Assembly: GCA_036752465.1 (NCBI GenBank) | Contig: DAIOSQ010000063.1 | Location: 1-11,738 of the forward strand | Reading direction: 5' to 3' | Length of the DNA stretch: 11,738 bases | DNA from: DAIOSQ01 sp036752465 | GTDB taxonomy: Bacteria > Pseudomonadota > Gammaproteobacteria > Legionellales > Legionellaceae | Position numbers and translations under genes: made by a program | The notes under the pieces: generated by a model | What the model was told of the DNA's origin: nothing | What the model saw: the letters and a program-made list of their open reading frames with translations, nothing else | Database searches by the model: none | Shown: positions 1 through 6,539 of the stretch, in pieces | How positions within the stretch are numbered: the stretch's first letter is position 1 | Layout of the letters: each line of letters begins with the position of its first letter

Positions 1-293
1 GGTTTGCCGACACTTAGTGATAGCGCCTGAAGGTTGAAGCGCTGGTGTAGACCATTCGCCAGTTCATTGGCCAGTGTTTCTAACAATCCAAAGCATTTAT
101 TTTCAACAAGTTCTGCTACATAAGAACATACTGTGCTATAATCGACGGTGTTATGCAAGTGTTCGTTGACACGCGTGGTGTCGATAGGAATCTTGATATC
201 TATCACCAGTGGTTGTTGTATGTGCTGTTCCCAAGCATGAATACCAATGCGGGTAGATACCTTCAATCCAGTGATATGTAAGCAATCGTTCAT
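1..293 (-). CDS. folB: Dihydroneopterin aldolase FolB, partial (C-terminus outside window)
   Basis: Reading the minus strand from the ATG at 293-291 gives 97 uninterrupted codons that run off the left edge. The product resembles FolB, the cytosolic folate-pathway enzyme that cleaves 7,8-dihydroneopterin to 6-hydroxymethyl-7,8-dihydropterin and glycolaldehyde. Seen: an N-terminal strand with ITGLKV, then TRIGIHAWEQ with Glu22 at the conserved pterin-binding position; VDYSTV with the conserved Tyr52; a helix with LLETLANEL; and SVGK ending at Lys97, the position of the catalytic lysine (KP in the family). FolB proteins are about 115-120 aa, so only some 20 C-terminal residues are missing. The gene is divergent from hemE across a 73-bp gap. 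No clear Shine-Dalgarno sequence is visible. An alternative is the paralogous epimerase FolX, but Glu22, Tyr and Lys all fit the aldolase. Confidence 0.9.
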   Translation of the reverse strand, partial: MNDCLHITGLKVSTRIGIHAWEQHIQQPLVIDIKIPIDTTRVNEHLHNTVDYSTVCSYVAELVENKCFGLLETLANELANGLHQRFNLQALSLSVGK

Positions 294-326
294 TGTTTAA
301 GTACTCTGTGTGTGCGAAATCAAGTG

Positions 327-335
327 TGCTACAAT
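327..335 (+). promoter_or_regulatory. Candidate hemE promoter (extended -10, TGC-TACAAT)
   Basis: TGC at 327-329 abuts TACAAT at 330-335, an extended -10 for the housekeeping sigma factor. No good -35 is seen 16-18 nt upstream, as is usual for extended -10 promoters. Transcription would start near 342, about 25 nt before the ATG at 367. That start point would exclude the in-frame GTG at 310 as a start codon for hemE. Confidence 0.45.
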
Positions 336-366
336 GCCATTACTTTATGACGGTGACAAGAATTTT

Positions 367-1437
367 ATGAAAGACTTAATCTCGCAGTCTGTGTTTATCC
401 GTAGCTTATTACGCAAGCCTGTGACGAGAACGCCCGTATGGTTGATGCGTCAAGCTGGCCGTTACTTGCCGGAGTATCAAAAAACACGCAAACTGGCAGG
501 TGATTTTCTTACCTTGTGTAAAACTCCAGAATTGGCGTGCGAAGTCACTCTACAACCTCTGCAACGCTTTCCTTTAGATGCCGCGATTCTTTTTTCTGAT
601 ATCCTCACCATACCCGATGCCATGGGTTTGGAGTTGTCATTTGTTGAGGGAGAAGGGCCATGTTTTGCTAAGCCTATTCGGCATGAAGCGGACATTCATA
701 CGCTGTCGGTTCCTATGGCAGCAGATTCGCTTGATTATGTGATGGATGCGGTAAAGCTCATACGCCAAGCCTTACCCGCGCACATACCGCTTATTGGTTT
801 TGCCGGCAGTCCATGGACCCTAGCTTGTTATATGTTGGAAGGCAAAAGCAGCCAAAATTTTTCCCGCATCCTCGATTTTGCTCGCCATCAACCACAAGCG
901 CTGGAGAGGTTGTTGACCAAATTAACCATGGCGGTCACTGACTATCTCGATGAGCAAGTATGTGCCGGAGTTAACGCCTTGATGATATTTGACACGTGGG
1001 GTGGTATACTTGACACGGAGCAATTCAAACAATTATCGCTGCGTTTTTTGCAGAGGATAGTCGCGCATCTCAAAGCTAAATTTCCGCATATCCCCTTGAT
1101 TTTATTCACCAAAGGCAGCAGTCGTTGGTTGCCATTATTGGCTGAGACCGATTGTGACGCCCTCAGTCTAGACGCCGGCACCAATCTTCGGCAAGCCAGA
1201 GAGCAGGTTGGTCGATTGGTGGCACTACAAGGTAATTTAGATCCGGCCATCCTACTCACGGATGAAACTAAAATTCGTCAAGCTGTGCAGGGTATATTGC
1301 GCGCCTATGGACACGGATCAGGCCATGTGTTTAATTTGGGGCATGGTGTGACTCCTAACACTCCATGGCAGCATGTGGCTTGCATGGTTGATGCAGTCCA
1401 TGAATTTAGCGCGCAATATCATTGTGAGCTTGCATGA
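367..1437 (+). CDS. hemE: Uroporphyrinogen decarboxylase HemE
   Basis: This cytosolic heme-pathway enzyme removes the four acetate carboxyl groups of uroporphyrinogen III to give coproporphyrinogen III, without a cofactor. The 356-aa product is collinear with E. coli HemE (354 aa). Seen: PVWLMRQAGRYLPEY with Arg28 and Arg32 that hold the substrate carboxylates, FSDILTIPDAMG with the essential Asp78, GSPWTLACYMLEG with Tyr155, MIFDTWGG, and NLGHG with His326. The frame is open from a GTG at 310, but family alignment begins around the second Met (MKDLISQSVF), and the likely promoter lies downstream of that GTG, so ATG 367 is preferred. There is no strong Shine-Dalgarno sequence. The stop codon overlaps the yheT start (ATGA), so the two genes are probably co-transcribed and translationally coupled. 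Confidence 0.97.
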   Translation: MKDLISQSVFIRSLLRKPVTRTPVWLMRQAGRYLPEYQKTRKLAGDFLTLCKTPELACEVTLQPLQRFPLDAAILFSDILTIPDAMGLELSFVEGEGPCFAKPIRHEADIHTLSVPMAADSLDYVMDAVKLIRQALPAHIPLIGFAGSPWTLACYMLEGKSSQNFSRILDFARHQPQALERLLTKLTMAVTDYLDEQVCAGVNALMIFDTWGGILDTEQFKQLSLRFLQRIVAHLKAKFPHIPLILFTKGSSRWLPLLAETDCDALSLDAGTNLRQAREQVGRLVALQGNLDPAILLTDETKIRQAVQGILRAYGHGSGHVFNLGHGVTPNTPWQHVACMVDAVHEFSAQYHCELA

Positions 1438-2429
1438 TTACTGTCAGTCAGTTTCAGCCTGCTTGGTGGTTAGCTAACGCACATGCGCAAACCATGTTTG
1501 CTACGTTGACGCGAGCTGAGAAAGCAGCTATTGATTGTTACGAAAAACTTGAATTACCAGATGGAGACTTTATTGACTTAGCCTGGTCTACTGCAGGTTT
1601 GCCAGCGCATAGCCCGTTGGTCATTCTGTTGCATGGACTAGCAGGTAATGTTTATTCCAATTATGTGGCGGGGCAGATGTCGGCCTACAACAGACATGGT
1701 TGGCGAGCTTTGTTGATGCACTTCAGAGGTGCTGGTGCGGAGCCGAATCGTTTAGCTCGCGCCTATCATTCTGGCGATACTGCGGATTTTCACTATTTGT
1801 TGCAGCAATTACAATTACGTGAACCTAACACCCTTAAGGCGGTGGTTGGTATATCCATGGGCGGTAACATTTTGTTGAAGTGGTTGGGAGAAAACGCGCA
1901 GCAAGAATTGGTGTCTGCTGCGGTTGCTGTGTCCGTGTCCGTGCCCTATGATTTAAGATTGGTCGCGGATAGAGTTAACCAAGGCTTCTCCCGTTTCTAT
2001 CAGCGCTATCTATTGAAGAAGATGCGCTTTTATTTTGCTAGAAAAATGGCCAAGCAAGGTCAGTATTTGCCAGTTGATGACAAGCGGTTATTAGAATTAG
2101 AATGTTTTTGGACATTTGATGAGTATGTCACAGCACCGCTCCATGGTTTTTCCGGAGTTCATGATTATTATCGCCGCACAAGTTCGCGCCAATATTTGCA
2201 ACACATTGCCACTCCGACGTTGTTGTTGCATGCTAAAGATGATCCTTTCATGACGCCTGCGGTTATTCCGAACCCACATGATTTATCGTCCACCACTACA
2301 TTAGAGCTATCTGCAAAGGGAGGGCATGTCGGCTTTATCAGCGGCCATGTTCCAGGCAAGCCAGTTTTTTGGTTGGATCAGCGCATACCAGAATATCTGC
2401 AGGGTTATTTGGCAGTGCGCACTAATTAA
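1434..2429 (+). CDS. yheT: YheT-family alpha/beta hydrolase
   Basis: A 331-aa alpha/beta-hydrolase of the YheT (UPF0017/ABHD) family, matching E. coli YheT along its length. Family hallmarks: an N-terminal PAWWLANAHAQTMF segment (xxxNxHxQTM), LPDGDFIDLAW, the HGLAGN oxyanion region, MHFRGAGAEPNRLARAYHSGDT, the nucleophile elbow GISMGGN with Ser141, HAKDDPFM with Asp269/270, and GGHVGF with His298, completing a Ser-Asp-His triad. The physiological substrate of bacterial YheT is not established; ester or acyl hydrolysis is inferred from the fold. No signal peptide or clear membrane segment is seen, so it is probably cytosolic. The ATG overlaps the hemE stop by 4 bp and has no good ribosome-binding site of its own, which suggests coupled translation. 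Its 3' end overlaps the 3' end of gspK by 8 bp on the opposite strand. Confidence 0.93.
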   Translation: MITVSQFQPAWWLANAHAQTMFATLTRAEKAAIDCYEKLELPDGDFIDLAWSTAGLPAHSPLVILLHGLAGNVYSNYVAGQMSAYNRHGWRALLMHFRGAGAEPNRLARAYHSGDTADFHYLLQQLQLREPNTLKAVVGISMGGNILLKWLGENAQQELVSAAVAVSVSVPYDLRLVADRVNQGFSRFYQRYLLKKMRFYFARKMAKQGQYLPVDDKRLLELECFWTFDEYVTAPLHGFSGVHDYYRRTSSRQYLQHIATPTLLLHAKDDPFMTPAVIPNPHDLSSTTTLELSAKGGHVGFISGHVPGKPVFWLDQRIPEYLQGYLAVRTN

Positions 2430-3357
2430 TTATGCTCTGCAACACTTGTAGTTTTACGTGACCTTTGGGATCAATTTTGCGCTGAATTAAGGTGTGATTG
2501 GTCAGTTGTAAATCGCCTGTTTTAACTTCTGCCACACTCATAAAATATTGGCTTTGCAAGGTCACGTGTGACGGCTTAATATCACATTTTTTCAATAAAT
2601 CTTGCACGTTTGCCATGTTATCAATACCATGCTTGGCTCTGAGTTGTATGATGTCAGCAACTTGCTGGCATTGCGAGTTTGTGCTCAACATCAGCAGCGA
2701 ATGCAGGTCCGTGGTATTAAGGTTCAGCGGTGTGATTTCTGGTAGCGCGTGTATTGTGCTGGCAATCACCGCATACATGGTCGGGGTAAATCCATTGACC
2801 ATCATCAACTCAGAGGTATTGATCATGGACTGGTAGGCAGGATAATAAGGAGGTTGGCGTTGCAAGTAGGTATCTAAAAATGGATCTCGATTGATTTGCG
2901 CGCTGGCTGGCGGTTTTAACCAGTCCAAAGTTGCAGTGACCAGCATTTTGAGATCATGATCTTCACGATTTTTTAAGGAACTATTCAGAACATTGTACCA
3001 AACAAATTGATATGCTTGCTCTTGCAAATTATTGATATTAATTTTGGCTTGTAGATCATAAAGCTCACCTTGGATGTGTATATCAGGGTAGCTGTGGGAT
3101 AACTCGTCTGGAAAATTTGCAATAAGGCCTGCCTGGTCTTTTGCCAATAACACCTTTTTCCCTGATGTCGCCAGTAGGTGCATATTCCAAAAAGTCACGA
3201 GCTCCGAGGCCAGATAAAGCTTGTCTTCCGTGATATAAACCCGTGTGTGATAAATATCCATCTGTAGCCGGCTTATCAATGCAGTTGCGGCGATAGACAC
3301 AAGCGCCATAATAAACATCGCGGAAATAAGGGCGCTACCTCGGCATTTACGCGGCAT
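2422..3357 (-). CDS. gspK: Type II secretion minor pseudopilin GspK
   Basis: GspK is the large minor pseudopilin that, with GspI and GspJ, caps the tip of the type II secretion pseudopilus. The 311-aa product starts MPRKCRG|SALISAMFIMALV: a basic leader, a prepilin-peptidase site after Gly7, then a hydrophobic N-helix. Unlike the other pseudopilins it lacks Glu at +5 (Ser here), which is typical of GspK and fits its initiating position at the tip. A large alpha/beta body follows. Two Cys near residues 231 and 260 flank a helix-hairpin-like segment (ADIIQLRAKHGIDNMANVQDLLKKC), as in the GspK saposin-like region. Length is close to the usual 310-330 aa. It is the last gene of the operon, and its start overlaps gspJ by 11 bp. 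Confidence 0.93.
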   Translation of the reverse strand: MPRKCRGSALISAMFIMALVSIAATALISRLQMDIYHTRVYITEDKLYLASELVTFWNMHLLATSGKKVLLAKDQAGLIANFPDELSHSYPDIHIQGELYDLQAKININNLQEQAYQFVWYNVLNSSLKNREDHDLKMLVTATLDWLKPPASAQINRDPFLDTYLQRQPPYYPAYQSMINTSELMMVNGFTPTMYAVIASTIHALPEITPLNLNTTDLHSLLMLSTNSQCQQVADIIQLRAKHGIDNMANVQDLLKKCDIKPSHVTLQSQYFMSVAEVKTGDLQLTNHTLIQRKIDPKGHVKLQVLQSIIN

Positions 3358-3940
3358 ACAAAGATCCCGCTAAGGCAAATAGTAAACGCATCTCACGCTG
3401 GTTTGGCCAGGCAACCGCTAATTCGATCGCAACTGGCATGGCCGAAGAATCGTTTTGCCATTCGACCACACGTTGTTTATGCGCATTGATATAGGCAATC
3501 CTGCATTTTGTTAGTCCAGTCAATAAAATTTGATCATGATGTACATACCGATGTGGGCTATCGATTCTGTCCCAATAGCGGCGGTTAAGTTGATGATCTT
3601 GACATTGATATGCCACGCGCAGCAAGCTACTGCTGGCGTTGGCGGATCCGTCTGGCAGTATGCCATCGCGCGTAAACTCAAGCAATTCAGGTTGTCCTAT
3701 CAATGCAGGTATGGTTTGCATGTGGTCACCAAAAATTGTACGCGCCACACTATTTTTAGTATCTTGATTCAGCAAAGCAATGGCTAAAACAATCGTATTG
3801 AGCTCATTGCCTTGTTGGACAATGCGTTTACGGGTTTCAAAGGCATTGTAGACGACATACGATGTCATGCCCGCTAATATGGCAAAAATCGTTAACGCGA
3901 CTAAAATTTCTAGTAAGGTAAATCCGTGTTGTTTGTTCAT
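3347..3940 (-). CDS. gspJ: Type II secretion minor pseudopilin GspJ
   Basis: GspJ is a minor pseudopilin of the pseudopilus tip complex with GspI and GspK, anchored in the inner membrane and extending into the periplasm. The 197-aa product begins MNKQHG|FTLLEILVALTIFAI, a classic type IV prepilin-like leader with cleavage after Gly6, Phe at +1 and Glu at +5, followed by about 20 hydrophobic residues. The C-terminal globular part has GspJ features such as YQCQDHQLNRRYWDRID and RIAYIN. Length is normal for GspJ. Its ATG overlaps the gspI stop (ATGA) and its end overlaps the gspK start, so it is probably translated by coupling. Confidence 0.93.
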   Translation of the reverse strand: MNKQHGFTLLEILVALTIFAILAGMTSYVVYNAFETRKRIVQQGNELNTIVLAIALLNQDTKNSVARTIFGDHMQTIPALIGQPELLEFTRDGILPDGSANASSSLLRVAYQCQDHQLNRRYWDRIDSPHRYVHHDQILLTGLTKCRIAYINAHKQRVVEWQNDSSAMPVAIELAVAWPNQREMRLLFALAGSLYAA

Positions 3941-4317
3941 GCTTGGTATCGATATCCAATCAAGGGATCAGTAAAAGGTCCAGATGCATGGTCGCTGACG
4001 GTAATGGTTATCTGCTGCACATGCTCAACTTTGCTTGCTGTCAGCCAAGCTCGCCAGTACCAGCGTTGTCCGTACAATTGTGTTATTTCGGTCAGCTCTT
4101 GATTGGCTGGCACATTTACCAAACCAATTTGTATCATATGCATACCTTGCATGGCGACAATATGACGCATGGTTTTATGTTTGATATGAATTTCACCGAC
4201 CACGCTTTGATTGAGGGATTTGACCAGTGCAGTCAGCGCTATCGCCAAAACGGTCATAGCCAGTAACACCTCTATGAGTGTGAAGCCATTGCTTTTAAGG
4301 GTTACTGGTTGTTTCAT
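3937..4317 (-). CDS. gspI: Type II secretion minor pseudopilin GspI
   Basis: GspI is a small minor pseudopilin that nucleates the tip complex by binding GspJ and GspK. The 126-aa product begins with an 11-residue leader ending KSNG|FTLIEVLLAM, with Glu at +5 and a hydrophobic helix through about residue 33. It continues into the short GspI globular domain, including GQRWYWRAWLTASKVEHVQQITITV, where the WxW-type segment and the beta strand after it are characteristic. Length is usual for GspI (about 120-130 aa). Both ends overlap the neighbouring genes through ATGA, with gspH upstream and gspJ downstream. Confidence 0.93.
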   Translation of the reverse strand: MKQPVTLKSNGFTLIEVLLAMTVLAIALTALVKSLNQSVVGEIHIKHKTMRHIVAMQGMHMIQIGLVNVPANQELTEITQLYGQRWYWRAWLTASKVEHVQQITITVSDHASGPFTDPLIGYRYQA

Positions 4318-4823
4318 GGGGAATCTCGCTGCAATATTAATTTGCCATCGGCATAGCCTTTGACCAGGGCAATATCTGTGTGATCAGGACCTTCAAAGTG
4401 TAAGACAAACGGAGTCATTTGTCCGCTGGCATAGATCAGGATGTTTGCGCTTTGTTGCGTGTATTGTGTGCCAAAATGCAGCTTGATCGCCGCATGTATA
4501 TGCCGTGAGCGAAAAAATCCAGAGTTATGCATAGATTGCCAACGGTCTTTGGCTTGATAGCGCAATACTTCATACGCGTGATCATGCCAACGCAGCAAAA
4601 AATGGCGATTTTCTAAGATGGCTTGCTGTTTTATCAGCTGTACATAATCCACAAAGTCTTCAGCATCGGTGATAATTTGTCTTTTCTTGGCAAAATCACC
4701 AAAAGAAACTAAGGCAAAACTGGAAGCGATGCCAATTATCAACAGCACCACCAGTATTTCTATGAGGCTAAAACCGCGCATTTTTGGAACGGCTGCTGGC
4801 GATAGCAGCCGATCAGTTGGCAT
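4314..4823 (-). CDS. gspH: Type II secretion minor pseudopilin GspH
   Basis: GspH is the minor pseudopilin linking the tip complex to the GspG shaft. The core begins MRG|FSLIEILVVLLIIGIASSFA, with a prepilin-peptidase site, Phe +1 and Glu +5. The periplasmic domain follows, including a GspH-typical LIKQQAILENRHFLLRWHDHAYEV segment. The start is uncertain. ATG 4823 gives 169 aa with a 17-residue leader and an 11-bp overlap with gspG, but AAGGAG (4839-4844) is 15 nt away, which is far. ATG 4781 gives 155 aa with only a 3-residue leader (MRG) and no visible Shine-Dalgarno sequence. An upstream in-frame extension inside gspG (to 4931) is just open frame. A 7-bp hairpin lies between the two candidate starts. 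Confidence 0.88.
   Translation of the reverse strand: MPTDRLLSPAAVPKMRGFSLIEILVVLLIIGIASSFALVSFGDFAKKRQIITDAEDFVDYVQLIKQQAILENRHFLLRWHDHAYEVLRYQAKDRWQSMHNSGFFRSRHIHAAIKLHFGTQYTQQSANILIYASGQMTPFVLHFEGPDHTDIALVKGYADGKLILQRDSP
4791..4810 (-). repeat. Perfect 7-bp inverted repeat (hairpin) just downstream of gspG
   Basis: GGCTGCT at 4791-4797 and AGCAGCC at 4804-4810 are perfect inverted repeats around a 6-nt loop, in the gsp operon transcript. The hairpin begins 2 nt after the gspG stop codon. No U-tract follows, so it is not a canonical intrinsic terminator. It could protect the gspG 3' end or dampen expression of the genes behind it. If gspH starts at 4781, the hairpin occupies the 31-nt intergenic spacer. 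Confidence 0.5.
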
Positions 4824-5229
4824 TCCAGTTACCAATTTCTCCTTGACCATTTTCACCAGCTTGACCACTGGGACCATAGGTGAAAATATCAATCTCACCA
4901 TGTTGTCCGGGGTTGAGATACATATAATCACGCCCCCAGGGATCTTTGGGGAGAGATTTCAAATATTGTTTCCAACTAGGCGGTACCGGGGTAGTATTGG
5001 GTTTTTCTACGAGCGCTAATAAGCCTTGGTCAGTGGTGGGATAGACATTATTATCTAGCTTATACAGGTCAAGCGCACTTTGTATCGCTAAAACATCTTG
5101 TTTGGCTTTGACTATGCGCGCCTCATCTGGTCTGGACATGATTTTTGGGACTACCAAAGAAGCCAATATCCCCAAAATCACCACAACTACCATAATTTCA
5201 ATTAAAGAAAAACCACGTTGATTATTCAT
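4813..5229 (-). CDS. gspG: Type II secretion major pseudopilin GspG
   Basis: GspG is the major pseudopilin, polymerising into the periplasmic shaft that drives substrate through the secretin. The 138-aa product begins MNNQRG|FSLIEIMVVVVILGIL, with cleavage after Gly6, Glu at +5 and the family Pro (VVPKI). Conserved GspG segments follow: KAKQDVLAIQSALDLYKLDN, YPTTDQGLLALVEKP, LPKDPWGRDYMYLNPG and the C-terminal EIGNWN. ATG 5229 was chosen because GGAG at 5236-5239 sits 6 nt upstream; an in-frame TTG at 5241 would overlap that site. The C-terminal loop reads GPSGQAGENGQGEIGNWN, where GspG proteins usually carry Asp in GxDG and before IGNW; these are the calcium-loop positions. The gene follows gspF by 13 nt and is followed by a hairpin. 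Confidence 0.96.
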   Translation of the reverse strand: MNNQRGFSLIEIMVVVVILGILASLVVPKIMSRPDEARIVKAKQDVLAIQSALDLYKLDNNVYPTTDQGLLALVEKPNTTPVPPSWKQYLKSLPKDPWGRDYMYLNPGQHGEIDIFTYGPSGQAGENGQGEIGNWNAN

Positions 5230-5242
5230 TGTATGCTCCAAT

Positions 5243-6442
5243 TTAGGTGATCAATTGTTCCATGGAAAAAATCGGTAATAAGGTAGCCAGTACAATAAAT
5301 AATACAACACTACCCATCATCAGTATCACGAAAGGCTCAAGTAAACCTAATGCAATATCTAACCTATGTTTGACTTCGTGATCAAGGTGAGCCGCAGCCT
5401 TTTCCATCATTGCTGCCAATTGCCCACTTTTTTCGCCGCTCCCTATCAAATGAGTGGCCATAGCGCTCAAAAAATGTGTTTCTTTTAATGCCAGACTGAT
5501 GCTGGTACCTTCACGCACGTGGATTGTGGCCTGATCAAAAGCTTGTCGCATCGCCATATTGTGAATAAGGCTGGCTGAAACGCGCATGGTTTCTAGTACA
5601 CTTACCCCGGCTGAGAATAGGATAGCAAACGTATGTGCATATCGAGCCACGTTGACGGCCCGGGTTAAATAAGCGGCCAGTGGCAAGCGCAACAGCATCT
5701 GATGCCAACGCAGCTTGAAGGGTGGATGCTGTAGGCTGCGTCTAAACAGCAATAATCCCAGCAGCAACACCCCTAACATATAGATGCCGTACGCCTGCAC
5801 ACCATGGCTAAGATCAATTAAAATCCGCGTCATCACAGGCAATGATTGACCACTGTTGGTGAAGACCTCAATGATTTTTGGCACCACTGACGTGAGTAGA
5901 AACATGACAATCGCTAAGGATACTGTCACCATCAGCAATGGATAGATCATGGCTTGTTGGATTTTTTGCCTAATTATTTGCTGATTTTCAGTATAGTTGG
6001 CCAGCTTTTCAAGGACCAGATCGAGGTGACCGGTGTGCTCACCGGCAGCCACTGTAGCACGATATAAATATGGAAAAGCCAATGGGTATTCGGACAGCGC
6101 TTGAGCTAGACCATAGCCCTCTAGAACTTTTGAGCGGACACCGATAATCACACGGCGAATTTTATCATGCTCACTCTGTGCAATGAGACCACGCAGGGAT
6201 TCTTCCACAGGCACTCCCGCCGCTAAAAGGGTAGCCAATTGGCGAGTCAACAATGACAATTGTGCAGTTTGTAAGGAATCTTTGTGTTTTTTGCTCGCGT
6301 TGGTTTTGATGGGTTGCAATTCGGTAGGGATAAGTCCCTGCTCTCTGATCAGCTGGCGTGCGTGTCTTTCAGAATCAGCTTCAATCACCCCGCGCGCTGT
6401 CTGACCAGATTTTTTTAATGCAGCATATTGATACGCACCCAT
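5243..6442 (-). CDS. gspF: Type II secretion inner-membrane platform protein GspF
   Basis: GspF is the polytopic inner-membrane protein of the type II secretion assembly platform. It contacts the GspE ATPase and GspL and is thought to couple ATP hydrolysis to pseudopilus growth. The 399-aa length matches the family. Seen: an N-terminal cytoplasmic segment (YQYAALKKSGQTARGVIEADS), a first T2SSF domain about 65-190 (LTRQLATLLAAGVPVEESL), a second about 268-390 (YAHTFAILFSAGVSVLETM; IGSGEKSGQL), and hydrophobic spans near 167-189, 217-233 and 370-392. It is the first gene of the operon and divergent from glnA. The start context has no strong Shine-Dalgarno sequence, and I found no convincing minus-strand promoter in the roughly 97-bp gap. 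gspC, D and E are not upstream. Confidence 0.96.
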   Translation of the reverse strand: MGAYQYAALKKSGQTARGVIEADSERHARQLIREQGLIPTELQPIKTNASKKHKDSLQTAQLSLLTRQLATLLAAGVPVEESLRGLIAQSEHDKIRRVIIGVRSKVLEGYGLAQALSEYPLAFPYLYRATVAAGEHTGHLDLVLEKLANYTENQQIIRQKIQQAMIYPLLMVTVSLAIVMFLLTSVVPKIIEVFTNSGQSLPVMTRILIDLSHGVQAYGIYMLGVLLLGLLLFRRSLQHPPFKLRWHQMLLRLPLAAYLTRAVNVARYAHTFAILFSAGVSVLETMRVSASLIHNMAMRQAFDQATIHVREGTSISLALKETHFLSAMATHLIGSGEKSGQLAAMMEKAAAHLDHEVKHRLDIALGLLEPFVILMMGSVVLFIVLATLLPIFSMEQLIT

Positions 6443-6483
6443 GGTTGTTCACAGAAAGGACATATAAAGTTCAGTCTAACCTA

Positions 6484-6513
6484 TTGGGTTTGATAAGTCA
6501 CTTAGGTTACAAT
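6484..6513 (+). promoter_or_regulatory. Candidate sigma-70 promoter of glnA
   Basis: TTGGGT at 6484-6489 and TACAAT at 6508-6513 are separated by 18 bp, a fair sigma-70 promoter. Transcription would begin near 6520, about 20 nt before the glnA ATG. I saw no sigma-54 (GG-N10-GC) promoter in this gap, so NtrC-type control through sigma-54 is not supported here, though an activator site could lie elsewhere. Confidence 0.45.
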
Positions 6514-6539
6514 ACCTCGTTGCAAACAGGGGAGAAGTG

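Noticed and set aside
310..366. Upstream GTG start for hemE adding 19 residues
   Set aside because: The family alignment begins at the second Met, and the best promoter (-10 at 330-335) lies inside this stretch, so it would not be transcribed in full.
1009..1040. Perfect TTGACA (-35) inside hemE as an internal promoter for yheT
   Set aside because: No acceptable -10 lies 16-18 bp downstream; the nearby TATACT is upstream of this hexamer and only 10 bp from an earlier TTGACA.
942..1259. Minus-strand open frame of 105 codons inside hemE
   Set aside because: It lies wholly within a well-conserved gene on the opposite strand and has no protein-like character.
2498..2836. Plus-strand open frame of 112 codons opposite gspK
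   Set aside because: It is a shadow of a confidently assigned pseudopilin, Cys-rich and without a start signal.
4824..4931. Longer gspH beginning within gspG
   Set aside because: The extra 36 residues simply read gspG in another frame and would put an implausible leader before the prepilin-peptidase site.
4669..5019. Plus-strand open frame of 116 codons opposite gspG/gspH
   Set aside because: It spans two real genes on the other strand and has no ribosome-binding site or family resemblance.
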